The position numbers and the translations under genes were made by a program. From the NCBI GenBank assembly GCA_023548195.1, contig JAJHZJ010000009.1, positions 2,647,501-2,711,500 on the forward strand: DNA of 64,000 nucleotides. The letters are read 5' to 3'. Positions 22,263 through 33,890 of this stretch are shown one piece after another. The DNA comes from Bettongia penicillata ogilbyi. Lineage: Eukaryota > Chordata > Mammalia > Diprotodontia > Potoroidae. The notes beneath the pieces were generated by a model, which saw only the letters and a list, made by a program, of their open reading frames with translations, was not told the DNA's origin and made no database searches. Position 1 is the stretch's first letter. Every line of letters begins with the position of its first letter.

Positions 22263-22299
22263 TATCTACCTCTATCTATATCTTAGATAGAGGTAGATA
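22263..22299. repeat. Inverted repeat in tetranucleotide-like sequence
   Basis: Arms at 22263-22278 (TATCTACCTCTATCTA) and 22284-22299 are exact inverse complements of 16 bp, separated by 5 nt. The composition (GATA/TAGA words) suggests origin by slippage or template switching in a microsatellite. Confidence 0.85.
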
Positions 22300-22311
22300 T
22301 ATCAATGTGTT

Positions 22312-22420
22312 GGGCAGGGATGGATTAGGAAAGAGAGACCTATGTTTAAATCCTGCCCCTGACATATACTGACCGTATATCTATGGGCAAGTCACTAACC
22401 CTCTCAGGGCCTCAAGAGAC
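22312..22420 (+). repeat. SINE head fragment
   Basis: 'gggcagggatggattagg', 'gacctatgtttaaatcctgcccctgacat' and 'ctatgggcaagtcactaacc' mark a truncated tRNA-headed SINE. Confidence 0.55.
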
Positions 22421-22694
22421 TCCAAGACTCTTAAGTAGTGCAAATAGTTACTTCTCTGCATAGGTAGAAATTGCCCAGATCTACACAGATCATTCTTATT
22501 TCATGCATATGTATGTACTAAACACAGGAAGCAATTTCATGAGCCCTTCCAAAAAACTAACATTGCCCTTTGGCATAAATTCAAATCCCAGCTCCCAAAA
22601 AAAGTCGTAAATCTCCATTAAAACCCCAAACAGTATTTCCAGTTTCCGGAGGCATGGCGGCAGCATCCCTGGGAGCTTTAAGGGACCATTCTTA

Positions 22695-22890
22695 TTTTGA
22701 GGCAACTAAATGTCACAGTGGATAGAGTACTGGACCCCAGGGTGAGGAAGATCCAAGTTTTAAACCTAGCCTTAGATACTAGTATCTCTGCCTCAGTTGC
22801 CTCAACTGCAAAATGGGGTAATAATAGAACCTGTCTAGTAGGGTTATTATAAGGATCAAATGAGAAACATGTAAAGCCCCTGTACAGTGC
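22695..22890 (+). repeat. tRNA-headed SINE (MIR/Mar-type)
   Basis: 'ggcaactaaatgtcacagtggatagagtactggacc', 'ccaagttttaaacctagccttag', 'ctcaactgcaaaatggggtaataatag' and 'gttattataaggatcaaatgagaaacatgtaaagc' follow the MIR-type order through its 3' end. Confidence 0.7.
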
Positions 22891-22909
22891 GTTATATATC
22901 ATTACTGCA

Positions 22910-23156
22910 GTTCAGTCATTTCAGTCATGTTTGACTTACCATGACCCCATTTGGGGTTTTCTTGGCAAAGATACTGCTGTGTTTTGCCATTCTCTTCTTT
23001 GGTTTATTTTACAGATGAGGAAACTGAGGTAAGCAGGATTAAATAACTCACTCAGGGTCACATCGCTAGTAAGTGTCTGAGGTCAAATTTTAACTCACAA
23101 AGATGAATCTTCCTGACTCCAGGCCCAGCATTCTATCCACTTCACCGCCTAGTTCC
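22910..23156 (-). repeat. Mar1-type CORE-SINE, full length
   Basis: Reversed modules are all visible: 'ttcagtcatgtttgac', 'ccatgaccccatttggggttttcttggc', 'acagatgaggaaactgagg', 'cagggtcacatcgctagtaagtgtctgagg', 'atcttcctgactccaggcccagc' and 'tctatccacttcaccgcc'. Confidence 0.9.
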
Positions 23157-23589
23157 TATCACATAGTAGGTAATTATGAATGTGTGTTCTCCCCTCTCCC
23201 CTCCCTAAATTCTTTGGGAGCTCAAGCTACCCCAGGTTTGAGACCGAAAGGCCGGAAAGCGCCCCCTCAGCCTTGTCTGCTCTCAGTCCTGAGATCTTTT
23301 CTTTGAAAACAAAAATCAAAAGCTGCATTCCCCAGGGACTGGAAACCGCAAACAACTACTTATGAGCCTTGACTGAGGTAGGCAGGCACCTGCTGTGTAC
23401 CCAGGCCTCTGCCAGCTGCTAGGGGAAAGGCTCCTTACCCTTATCCTTGAAGGGTTCACATTCTACTTTGAAGAGATAAGACAATCCTCCCTGGAGCACT
23501 CAACAGCCACGAAAGATAGAATCTTTTCAACTGCCCAATAGTATAGTATGAACTCTTAAGTTATAATGTCTGGCCTTGACGGCTCATAT

Positions 23590-23690
23590 GTGTGAGTCTC
23601 ACTACAATTCTGTGAGGCTGGTATCACAGGTATTAATATCCCCATTTTACAGATGAGGAAACTGAAGATCAGCCTAATAAAGGACCTCTA
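23590..23690 (+). repeat. MIR-like fragment
   Basis: 'tactacaattctgtgaggctgg'-type words precede 'taatatccccattttacagatgaggaaactgaag'. Confidence 0.6.
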
Positions 23691-23699
23691 TAGTCTTTA

Positions 23700-25215
23700 T
23701 CAAAAGACATATTCCATATCTAATGAACTTTTCTGCCCCTAAGCTAAGGTCCTGCGCAAAGAAAGCCACATAAACTTGGCTCCTTACAAATTAAATATTG
23801 AAGTAACTGGTCATTTAAAAGTCATATGCTGTAAGAAAAATAATATTTCAGCCACTCCTGGAAGTGCTTACATCCAGTATATCCTGGTAAAAGATAAGTG
23901 GGGGCAGTAGAGGAAAGAAGCAAATTATGGTATGTGTTCATGCTCTAACTGGAGAGTGGCTTGCCCTGACTAACTCAGACAGATGTTGTGGCATTCAAAT
24001 GAGGTTATAAGCTGTGAACATTGCTACAGAAATGGCCAGAGCTATCCTCATTATTATTACTGTAATTAACATTATATATTAATTAGTTCACATGAAACTT
24101 TCAAGGGCAAGGGTCACGGACATCCTGCATGCCCTGTAGCATAGTGCCATAAATGTATGTAGAATCCTAGAGAGTGGCATCAGCCCCAGACCTGATTCAA
24201 CAACTTCAACCTGATTCAGGTACCCATGTTTGTAACAAGGAGATAGAAAATTGACATATAACACAATCCCTGCTTTCATGGAGCTTCAAAACTAGTAGGA
24301 GAATGAGACATGTACACAAAATAATTAATACAAAATTGAATGAAATACACGTATGGGAGGCATGAGAGGTCTATCTCAATCACCTAATTTTACAAGCAAT
24401 CGATAAACAGCTATAAGTCAGAGAGCATGACTTATCCAAGGTCACATAGCTACTTAGCATACACAGCTGAGAAAAGATTTGGGGTATCCTGATTGATAGT
24501 CCAATGCCACCATGCCATGGCCATACTTCTACCTGTTGACAGAGATGATTCTGACATTAAGTGCTCAAGAAATTGAAGGAAATAAATTTGGGGAGGCCCC
24601 TTTGGTTATGTCTTTGCCTCTTTGCAACCTTATGCCCTCAGATGCCCTGACTGCCACTTCCTGCCCATTGGTAGGACTGTGATGACAGATAGAGCCTGAA
24701 TTCAGGCTGTCAACAACAGGCAACTTTCTTTGCTTCTTATTCTCACTCCATGCCCTCCTCTGATCCTTAGGATACCATGGCTCAGGCTTTGTTTTGGGAG
24801 AGAACTTTCTAGAGTCCAAGTTTCACAGAAATTTTTAAAATATCTTTGAAATGTATCAAAAAAGTTAATATATGTATATATGAGAATACACACAGTCAAT
24901 GAGTCATAATAGATGGAGAGCCAACTGTAAAGCTACAGAGTGCTACATACTTGCAAGATACTTAACCCCTCAGGATTTGAGGCAACTCTATAGGATGATA
25001 AACGGAAGGGAAGGTGTCAAATGGAACTAATAGTGGGAGTTTTCTCATCTGGAAGTCCACTATAGCAATGAAGTCATAAACCTAGTGATCTCATCTAATC
25101 TGATAGATTATCTATCTAGTAATAATAGTATCTAATCTACTAATAATACCTATTTAATAATATCTAGTCTAATAATCTAATATCCAATAATAGATAATCT
25201 AATCTATAAACTATC
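23700..25215. other. Unassigned; AT-rich cryptic repeat at its right end
   Basis: There is no gene. 24040-24085 is AT-rich with TTAATTAG-type words. 25085-25210 repeats ATCTAAT/AATAATA words irregularly and looks like decayed simple sequence. Confidence 0.4.
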
Positions 25216-25220
25216 CTATA

Positions 25221-25477
25221 ATAATAAAAGCTAATGCTTAAATAGTATTTACTATATGCTAAATGCTATACACTTATTATCTCATTTGATCTCCACAACA
25301 ACCTTAGGAAGTAGATGCTATTATTATCTCCCTTTTACAGATAAGGAAACTGAGGCAAAGAGTGGTTAAATGATTTGCTCAGGGTCATACAGATAGCAAA
25401 TGTGTAAAGCTGAATTTGGACTCAGATTTTCCTCACCCTAGGGTCAATACGCTATCCACTGTGCCACCTAGCTGTAC
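25221..25477 (+). repeat. MIR-class CORE-SINE, full length
   Basis: 'atgctaaatgctatacacttattatctcatttgatc', 'cacaacaaccttaggaagtagatgctattattatc', 'ttacagataaggaaactgaggc', 'ggactcagattttcctcac' and 'gctatccactgtgccacctagctg' occur in order. Confidence 0.85.
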
Positions 25478-25497
25478 CTACACTTATCTAAAGGTGT

Positions 25498-25639
25498 ATT
25501 TAGATACAGATAGATGGATAGACACACACATGCACACATATATACATGTATACATGTATAAATACATACATACAAAGATACATAGATAGGTCGATAGATA
25601 CATACATACGTACAAAGATGGATAGATAGACAGACAGAC

Positions 25640-25692
<53 letters not shown>
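25498..25692. repeat. GATA/GACA tetranucleotide array
   Basis: An interrupted left part (GATA, ACACAC and ATAC words) leads into a pure run: three GACA units followed by about 16 GATA units. It abuts the SINE end. Confidence 0.95.
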
Positions 25693-25693
<1 letters not shown>

Positions 25694-25904
25694 CATATAC
25701 TGCCTAGCACATATTAGGTGCTTCAATAACTGTTTGATTGATTGGTTGATATTTGGGTGTGTGTATTCAACTCAAATACTCAAATGAATCTATAACTTTC
25801 TTTCAGAAGTTCCACACACATACAAGACCGCACACACATACATATACACACCTAATTGCACACACAAGATGTAGAGTATACTATGTCAAACAAGAGTTGT
25901 TGAT

Positions 25905-26375
25905 TCAGTTTGAACATGGTTATGGCTGTTGCCCTTTGTTCTCAAAGAGCACCAAAATGACATCACTATGGTAGAGTCAAGTTACAATGCATCCATCCAA
26001 CTGTGGCTGATCAGAGAAATATGAGCCCAGAATGCTCTACCATAGGTCGGACACAAATAGTCTATGTGAACATTTTGGGGTGGATTCTCTAAATTTTCTC
26101 ACCTCACCTTTCTTTTGAGCTACTTTAATTCTACTTTGCTCATAGAAAACAGCACCTTCTCTGATGTGGGCATGTCATGCTGGTTTTGTGCCAGCGTCTC
26201 CCAGATCACGCAATCAATTCTGAAGTTCTTGAGACACTTTGAGAGTCCTTATATCATTTCTTCTGACCACCATGTGAGTTTGCCATAAAATAGTCTTTTA
26301 GGCAAGCATACATTTGGTATATGAACAATATGGCCATCCCATTGGAGCTGTGCTTTTGCATATGCATCCTTAATT
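25905..26375 (-). pseudogene. RTE-type LINE remnant (3' coding end)
   Basis: Read on the minus strand, the sequence gives broken peptides of RTE open frames: 'LQWDGHIVHIPN', 'LPKRLFYGKL', 'KNFRIDCVIWETLAQN' and 'MPTSEKVLFSMSKVELK', with in-frame stops. These match the conserved tail of RTE reverse-transcriptase polyproteins ('WxGHVxRMP...LPK...YGEL'). The 25930-25965 words are shared with the SINE tail at 47326-47370, so this LINE class probably mobilised that SINE. Inactive. Confidence 0.75.
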
Positions 26376-26379
26376 GCAT

Positions 26380-27810
26380 CCCTTCCCATATTTTCTGATG
26401 GATTGTCCCCTCTGTCATCCCCATTCTCTCACTCTCTAATCTTCAATTTCTTCTTATAGTTCCCCAATGCCTATAACTCTCCCCAACTTCCCTTTCCCTT
26501 AACTCTCTCCAATCATTGACGCAGGGTTATATCTACAAAAATGTTAAAGGTGACATTCCAGTTGTCAGTCCATAAATGGAAAAAAAAGAAGCAAGAGGAA
26601 GTGGGTCCCATATAAATTCTCAAAATTATATAATATTCCCACTCAGTCTTTTTTTTCTCAACACTATGCTCCTCTGAGTCTGATTTATCCTCAGCTGGCA
26701 CCCCTTGTTGCCCCTAGAATCCTACCTATATACTCCTTTTCTTCTCATTCTACCCGTGCTTTCAAGCCCCTAATAGATGCTTATACCTCCAACTACTAAG
26801 CCTTTTTTTTCTATTCAGTTCTAAGCTTTTTTAGCAAGTTAACCAATCTTCAGACTAGGACAGGGACTGATATCAGTTCCACCTTCAACAAAATATTGGA
26901 GAAGACCCAGTCCAAGTTCCCATCTCTGAGCTACCCGATGTGGGATGAATAATAAGATGAACTGGAAAACTGGGGAACATTCAACACCAGTGGCAATTCA
27001 TGATCATCCCTCTTGAGGACACTTTGTATTTTCCCCATTGGATGCCATCTATGTGAGGCAAGAGGGAACTCAAACATCACCTCTGCTATTCTTGGTGACT
27101 ATGATGGGACTCCCACACAACACTGTTGTGTCACTGTCATTGAGAAACCTTCCTTCACCATCTCATTTCCCCTGGCAATGGGCTAAAGGTTAAACAAAGA
27201 GAGCCATGTACCACTCATCTCTCTACTTTAAGAGCTCAGGACACGAGAATAATAAAGCAGCATATCCTGCAGCCCTCCAGGTTTGATTTTTTTCATCTCA
27301 TAAGGCTCCACCAAGAACCAAGACCACTTCTCCAGAAACACCTCTCTAGACCTTGGTTTCTTCATCTATTAAATGGGCAGTTTGAACTTTCTGACCCTGG
27401 GCATGTACCTTAACCTCTCATTGCCTCAATCAACATTCTAAAACTATAAGTTGAAGAAAAGGTAACAATCCAGAGGGAGCATCCTCATGGGCAGTTCTTT
27501 AAAACAATGAAATAACAGGGTCTGTCATAATGTCTATTGCACTAAAGCTAGGGCTGGCCCTGTATTTCCTTCTACTCTCCAACATACACACATGTCCCCA
27601 AGTAAAGTCACAATGAGCCCATCATGAAATGTCATATGCTGCCTGTTTGAATGGCACAATTGCCACTGTTTTACCGTCATCTCACCTCAAGAAAGCTCTT
27701 TTAACATTCTCTTAAGGCAGTCACTTTTTGCCCACATTTATATAGCGTACACACTGGTTTATCTTAAAGGTAGCACTGTTGATTGTTTAGTGTCATTGCC
27801 ATTTGAGGTG
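26380..27810. other. Unassigned intergenic sequence
   Basis: About 1.4 kb without a clearly named repeat or gene, except a MIR-like scrap at 27345-27420. 26660-27290 has balanced composition and no frame longer than about 60 codons with any protein pattern. Confidence 0.4.
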
Positions 27811-27814
27811 ATGG

Positions 27815-28080
27815 AAATTATAGAACTCACAAAATTTAGCATTGGAAAGGCCCTTAGAGATCATCTAATACAAACTCTGTTTGTCGCAGATGAAGACATT
27901 TAATCCCAGAGAAGACAAATGAATTGGCAAATTCTCATAGGATATAGAGACTTTGATGAATTTTAAACCAAGATTTAAACTTTCTCTAATAGTTCCTGAA
28001 TTCCTGCAGTTACACTAGAAGTTTCAAAGTACCACAGAATCACAGAGTTGGAAAAGACCTTAGAGGTTATAGCAAGTATC
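27815..28080 (+). repeat. MIR/THER-type SINE fragments
   Basis: 'gcattggaaaggcccttagagatcatctaatac' and 'cagatgaagacatttaatcccagag' form one fragment. 'cacagaatcacagagttggaaaagaccttagagg' at 28035 starts a second. Confidence 0.6.
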
Positions 28081-28199
28081 GTAAGGCCCCCTTCTGCCAA
28101 TCATTCTGCTACTTTGGTAGATCAAGATGTTGTTCTTGACCAACCATTTAGAGGAATATGATCTTGAGCTGTGTCTTTGCTAATCACTTGGAGAAGTGA

Positions 28200-28975
28200 G
28201 TGGAGGATGGAATGAGATAGGGAGAGACTTGAGGCAGGCAGAGCCACTATTGCAGTAGTCTAGGCAAGTGGTGATGAGAGCGGGCAACAGAATGCCAGCT
28301 GTATATGTAGAGCTATATATGTATAAAGGAAATTTATAGGAGAGAGATGAAAAGTGATAAGATTTGTAAGAGATTGGATATGTGGAGTAAGTAGGAATTG
28401 GAAGTCAAGGATGACACTGGGGGTTGTGAGTCTATGTGTCTAGAAAAATAGTAGTATCCTCAACAGGAAAAAGATAATTTAGAAGAAGGAAAGGTTGGGG
28501 GAGGGGAAGATAATCAATTCCATTTCTGACACTAGAAAGATGGTGGTATTCTCAATGATGATGGGGGAACTTTGGAAGAAGGGAGGCGCTGGCGAGGAAA
28601 GAAGATAATGAGTTCATTTTTGGATATGTTTAGTTTGAGATGTTTATAGGACATGCAGTTCGAGATGTTGCATAGGTGATTGCTGATGCAAGACTCAAGG
28701 CCAAGAGAGAGATTCAGGCTAGATAAATAAATCTGATAAGAATCATCTGTATAGAGATGATAATTGAACCCATGGGAGCTAGTCTTATGTGGGATATTTA
28801 CAGTTAGTGGGAGTGACCTAGATGAAGATCTCCAGCAAAGGAGATGATGAAGGAGCTATCAGATAGGTAGGACATGAACCAGGAAGGCAGCATCAGGAAA
28901 GCAGAGTATCTAGGAGAAGAGAGTGCCCACTAGCATCAAAGGTTATAGAGAGGGTAAGGAGGATGAGAAAAAAGA
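28200..28975 (+). repeat. Long non-coding interspersed repeat (unnamed)
   Basis: A nearly continuous copy of a repeat with ordered landmarks: 'ggagagacttgaggcaggcagagccactattgcagtagtctaggcaag', 'gagattggatatgtggag', 'caaggatgacactgggggttgtgag', 'gatggtggtattctcaatg', 'atgttta gtttgagatg'-type words, 'atgataattgaacccatgggagct', 'acagttagtgggagtgacc' and 'aaaggagatgatgaaggagc'. Segments recur at 4185-4370, 31470-31640 and 51070-51300. It has no open frame. I recognise it as a common therian repeat but cannot name it. Confidence 0.6.
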
Positions 28976-28998
28976 GAAGGTTATTAGATCTAACCATT

Positions 28999-29008
<10 letters not shown>

Positions 29009-29049
<41 letters not shown>
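29009..29049. repeat. (TG)n microsatellite
   Basis: About 20 uninterrupted TG units after a short TATATA run. Confidence 0.95.
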
Positions 29050-29051
<2 letters not shown>

Positions 29052-29470
29052 AATATTTGTAGCAGCATCTTTGTAGTAACTGGAAGAAAAGTGGATCCCC
29101 AACTATTGGGTGATGGCAGAACAGATTATAATGCATGAAAACAAATGGAATATCATTATGCCATAAAACATGACAAAAACAAAGGATTTAGAACAACTTG
29201 GGAAGACATATGAGTTGATACATGGTGGACTTGGGCAGAACCAGGGTAATAATTTACATGATGACCACAATAATGTAAAGAAAAATAGCACCAAGAATTC
29301 AGAACTCTGATCCATGCAGTGACAACGGTAAGAGTGGTAATGAAATGTTCCTTCTCCTCTTCAGTTGAGAAATAGTGAACTTTAGGTGCAGAAGGAGATA
29401 AATACACATTTTCAGATACAGATGATATGTTGATTTGCTTTCCTTAAGCTGGATTTCTTTTTTTTTTTTA
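29050..29470 (+). repeat. L1 3' UTR fragment
   Basis: 'gtagcagcatctttgtagtaactgg', 'ggaatatcattatgccataaaac', 'gaacaacttgggaagacatatgagttgatac' and 'gacttgggcagaaccagggtaat' are the marsupial L1 3' end pattern. It ends near a 14-nt T run at 29456-29470. Confidence 0.7.
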
Positions 29471-29479
29471 CAAGAGAGG

Positions 29480-31275
29480 CTTCTATTGGGAGGTAGAGGC
29501 ATAATTTTGACGGTTCATTTATATGAATGGAAAAAAGAAAAGAGCATCAATAAAATAGTTAAAAAGAAAAAGAGCTGACCATTAGAAGGAAAGAAAAGAG
29601 AACTATCCAAATAAAGCCATGTCACTTAGTAAATAGAGACTATCAGATCTAATAATTCAGGAAAATCTATGGAGTTGTAAATTGTGATGGGAAACATTGG
29701 CTATCTTAGAGATTCTGTAAAATGACAAGTTTCTTCTAGATGATCTTGATCATCTCTGACATTCTTTGATTCTGTAAAAGATCATTTAGTTCAGTCCTTT
29801 CATTTTGCAGATGTGAAAACTGGTCCCAGTTCATGAAATCATAGAGCTTATTATAGAGGTCATTAGAATCAGTGCCCAGCCAAAAAAAGGGGAATCTGAA
29901 AAAAAATCCCAACAAAGTGGAAGGCAAGAAATAAACAGGCTGAAAACAGAAATGAGGGAAGAAAAAGCACTGGGAGTCATGTGACCTGGGTTCTAGCTCT
30001 TGTCATCCCTTTCAGCTGAAAGTTCCAAAAGTCTAGGGTTTGCTTATGCCCAGCTGTGGCTTAACTTTGCAGATCAGCCCACTGACTGCCACTGGGGTAG
30101 TTTTTACAGCTGTTATACTCTCCAGGGAAAAGCAAATCTCCACCTGTGATAAACCAGGAAGATAAGCCCCAGGTAGAGTCCCAACTCGAAGAAACAGCAG
30201 TCTGTTCAGTCAAAACAGTGCCGGCAGGTTCACTACTATACAAATAGAACCTGTGCAACTGGGCAAACAGATCAGGCATTATTTACACTAACAAGTGCAA
30301 CCAATTCAGATTTCATCCAATGTAGCTCAACCCCTAAGTAGAACATGTTCAAACAACCTGAGTCAGCCTCTCTGCAATTACTCACTTTCAGAGGATCTGG
30401 TTTCCTGGGAGAAGCCTGGCCTCCATGCAAATAAACTCGCCTACCTAATCCTCAGCCACCCATAGGGTGAAGTCACCAGGCTTCCTGAACTCCAGGAACA
30501 AAGACCCGTCCTAGTGCAACTGGACCTGGACATCTGACCCAGGAACATCCCCCTTTCAGGGTGTTTCTTGGTAAGGCCTATGGGGCAAACTTGGCCAAGC
30601 AGATGTGACACACCCCTTTAAAAGAACTTTCTTCAAGCTGAAAGGCAAGTTTTCTGACCAGCTAGGCCAATCTATGAGCAATTACCTCCATAGTGTAACT
30701 TATTTATGGGGCACCAGGAACACGGAACTATTCATCAAATTATACACAAACATATTTACTTCAGTTTTCCAAAGACTTAATTGGTGTGGGCACTCACTCC
30801 ACTAATGCATATCATGATCTTTTCATGCTTTTGTCAGATCATAGGGTCATAAATTTAGAACTGGAAAGAAATTTAGAAGTCATCGAATATTAGCTGTCCA
30901 ATCTCCAACATCACTCCACAGCACAAATAGATGATCTACAAACTGGCCCTACAGAAGAGCTGAGAAAATGTATCTCCCCTCCCTTATTTGTGGAGGTAGG
31001 AGATTGTGGATATGGAATATTACATTGACAGATGTGATTGATGTGTCAGTAGGTTTTACTGCAATATTCCCCCCCTTTTTTTTTTATCTTTATTAAAAAG
31101 AATATCTCATTAGAAAGGGAAGGATGTGATGGTGATGTAAAAAACACAAGATCCCCATAAAAATATAATTTTAAAGGAATATAGATGGGAAAGAAGTTTT
31201 TGTACAATGAAAGATGTACCAGATTGGGAGTCAGGAGACCTCGTTCTGAGTTCCACGTCTGCCCATCAACTGACT
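29480..31275. other. Unassigned intergenic sequence
   Basis: No gene. A MIR-type scrap lies at 30838-30895 ('atcatagggtcataaatttagaactggaaag'). 30990-31080 contains a T-rich tract. Confidence 0.4.
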
Positions 31276-31279
31276 TTGG

Positions 31280-31640
31280 CCATTCAGTCATCGGTTAACA
31301 AATCTTTATTTATTTGCTGTGTGCTGGGCACTGTGCTAAGCTCTAAGGATAAAAAGACAAAAACAAAGAACAGCTTCTGCCTTCTAGCAGCTTATAATCT
31401 AATGAAAGAGGCAACATATGTATGGATTAGTGGCCCCCATTTACACTTGAGTTTGACACTATTGCTTTAAAAAACTCACTTTGGCAGTTGAATAAATGGA
31501 GGCTGGCCTGAAGTATGGAGAGACTTAAGACAGGGAGACCAGGTAAGAAGGCTGTTGCTGTAGTCCAGGCAAGAGGTGATAGATGAGGGCTTGAACAAGG
31601 ATCCAAAGAGTTGTGAGAGTAGAAATGACAAAGTCTGCCA
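31280..31640 (+). repeat. Long interspersed repeat, second copy (5' and mid parts)
   Basis: The head is 'aacaaatctttatttatttgctgtgtgctgggcactgtgctaagc' with 'agcagcttataatctaatgaaagagg'. The mid part from 31478 is 'actttggcagttgaataaatgg...agtatggagagacttaagacagggagaccagg' with 'gtagtccaggcaagaggtgatag'. The same mid part occurs at 28215-28275. Confidence 0.6.
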
Positions 31641-31644
31641 GGTT

Positions 31645-32050
31645 ACTTAACTATTCTTGATCTCCATTTCCTCATCTGTAAAACCTGGAAGTAGGCCTGG
31701 GGTAGATGACCTCAGAGGGCTCTTCTGGAGCTAGAGCTATGATCTAGTGATGTCTAAAATCCTTGCCAGCTAGGAAAAGTTACAGAAGTCTTCTTATAAA
31801 ATGCAAATTTAAACCACTCCCACCCCACCCCCATTGAGAGAGCAGGCCTAGGTGGCTCAACTGAAGGCAGGACTTTAGGAAGCCAAAGAGACTCTAGGAT
31901 GAAAGAATTAGAGCTGGTGCAGGCCTGAGAGGTCACTGATTTCGACCCTTCAAGAAAAATGAGGCCATGGGAAAATTAAGTGATTTGCTCAAGGTGACAT
32001 AGGCAGTAAATATCAAAGACAGGATCTGAACCCAGATTCTCTGATTTTCA
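31645..32050 (+). repeat. Two MIR-class fragments
   Basis: 31650-31745 has 'tctccatttcctcatctgtaaaacc' and 'tagatgacctcagagggctcttctgg'. 31893-32045 has 'ggatgaaagaattagagctgg', 'gagaggtcactgatttcg', 'gatttgctcaaggtgacataggc' and 'ggatctgaacccagattctctg'. Confidence 0.65.
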
Positions 32051-32059
32051 AAGTAGATG

Positions 32060-33030
32060 TAAAATGGGGTGGGAGAGGGAGGAAGTAGGGAGAGGAGGTA
32101 CCAGGAGTGGTGCTCACAGAGGGAAGTCAGGGGGAGTCACTCCCTTCAAACTTTTGCCAATGTCTATCCCTGTTCAATCCAACATCCCAGCATGAGAAGA
32201 CTCAGATCTATCCCAAGGGGGTCAGGAGGATGTCTTAAAAACAAATAGACAGGGTGGGGTGGCATTGAAGTATTAACATGATCTCAACCACTCTGCCTGG
32301 AAGGCTAGCCAGAAATCAGCAAGCCAGCTGAGAGCACAGTCAGGTGTTATCAGCCTTTGGGTGGCACAAGCCTGGACCTGAATGGAGAAGTATCTGGCAA
32401 AGAGGTGATCGGGGGAGCCCTAGGAGAAGATCGATGAGCTCATGGTTCAGAGGGAGCCTTTTCTTATGCAAAGAAAAGGCAAGGTTGAGCACAGGATGGA
32501 AGTCCCAGGAAATCTGATCCCTTGTGTTGGAGGCATGGCAGAGCTGATGAATACCAGAGACAGCAGCTCACTAGGGTAGTTACAGCTTTGCAAAAGGGAG
32601 CAGATTGCTGGGGGCCTCCCTTCCTGCTGGACACAAGCCTGCTTGGGAGCTGTGAGGGATCAGCAGTCCCCAGCCTGGCCCTTCCAGCTTCCTCAGAGTA
32701 CCCCCTTCTCTTTCCCATGGAACACCTACACTGACTTGCCCTGCTCATTTTTTATTGTTCTCTTCTATGGGCCTCACTCCATTCAGATTAAAATCCAATT
32801 TAAATACACTCAGAACCATTTGCTGCTGAAACCCAAGCCAAGTGAGTTTCGTCTCTGCTTTTTATTTCTCCCTCGCACGCAGTTAGCTCTGTCATGTCCA
32901 ATACATCACTGGGGAAACCCCTGTTGGATGTTACATATGTCCTAGTGCAAGGAAAGGACTTAGACTCAATCAGGGCTGTTCTCAGACAACACTAAATCCA
33001 GGTAGAGGAAATGATGTTTGTAATGCCTTG
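32060..33030. other. Repeat-free intergenic stretch
   Basis: No recognisable repeat or coding pattern. 32270-32400 and 32740-32920 have high-complexity sequence (for example 'cagattaaaatccaatttaaatac') and could be conserved non-coding sequence. This is not testable from one genome. Confidence 0.35.
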
Positions 33031-33034
33031 TCCC

Positions 33035-33195
33035 CCACAGGGCAGTGGGGAGAGTGCTGACTTTGGAAGCTGAAGAGCTGGGTTCCAATCCTGGCTGTGT
33101 GACCGTGGAAAAGTCATTTCTGTTTGGCCCTCAGTTTCACTTCTATTAAATGAGAGATCTAGAATAAGTTCCCTCCCCATCTATAGTGCTCTGAC
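33035..33195 (+). repeat. MIR SINE, near full length
   Basis: 'cagtggggagagtgctgactttgg', 'gagctgggttccaatcctggctgtgtgaccgtgg', 'ggccctcagtttcacttctattaaatgag' and 'gtgctctgactcc'. Confidence 0.8.
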
Positions 33196-33379
33196 TCCTC
33201 CTTGTTCTTACTCAAACCCTCATCTCTAGTCAGTCTCTTTTGTGTACAATTAATGAATGAACAGGGAGGTGGGGTGGGGAAGAAACGCTATTCAGGAAGA
33301 AATATAAAAAAAGTTCTCCAAGTGGATCTTCATCTGCAAATAAAAAGTTGGAGGAGGAAAGAGGGGAGATGAATTAGGG

Positions 33380-33458
33380 TCCTAGATATAGAGATGGAAG
33401 AGGTACCTGAGGTCACCTGAATCCAACTCCCTCATTTTATAAATGAACAAACGGAGAC
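33380..33458 (+). repeat. MIR/THER-type fragment
   Basis: 'atagagatggaagaggtacctgaggtcacctgaatccaactccctcattttataaatgaac'. Confidence 0.65.
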
Positions 33459-33459
33459 C

Positions 33460-33795
33460 CAGTGGCTTCCTTTTGCATCTTGCATATAAACTCCTCTGTT
33501 TACCTTTTAAAGTCATCCATAATCAAGCCTGTCTTCATAAATTCATTGTAGACCTTACTTCCCCTATATTCTGCAAGCCAGCAAAGCTGGTCTTCTCTCC
33601 ATCCTTTATGTGTGACACCATTTCTCATCCTGGTGCCTTTGTGATGGTCGTATCTCATGCTTGGAATGGACTCCCCCATCACCTCCACCTCATAGACCCT
33701 CTCTTCCTTTAGGAAACAGCTCAAGTATTACCTCCTGCAGGAAAACTTTCTTGGACCTCCGAAAGCCTGGTGCCCTCCCCTCAAATTGTCTTGTA
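33460..33795 (+). repeat. L2 LINE 3' fragment
   Basis: 'aagccagcaaagctggtcttc', 'gtgtgacaccatttctcatcc', 'atgcttggaatggactcccccatcacc', 'aaacagctcaagtattacctcctgcagg' and 'ttcttggacctccgaaagcc' are in L2 3' UTR order. Confidence 0.75.
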
Positions 33796-33799
33796 CAGT

Positions 33800-33890
33800 T
33801 TAGGCACTTAGGTGGCACAGTGGATAGAGGAGTCAGCAGGACCTGATTTCAGATTTGGCCTCAGATACTTACTGGCTATGCGACCTTGGG
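33800..33890 (+). repeat. tRNA-headed SINE truncated by a GGAA array
   Basis: 'ggcacttaggtggcacagtggatagagg', 'cagatttggcctcagatacttactggctatgcgaccttgggg'. At the place where the family normally reads 'gggcaagtcac', the sequence turns into GGAA repeats. Confidence 0.8.

Noticed and set aside
25468..25726. YLSIYLSIYLSI open frames
   Set aside because: These are translations of the GATA tetranucleotide array.
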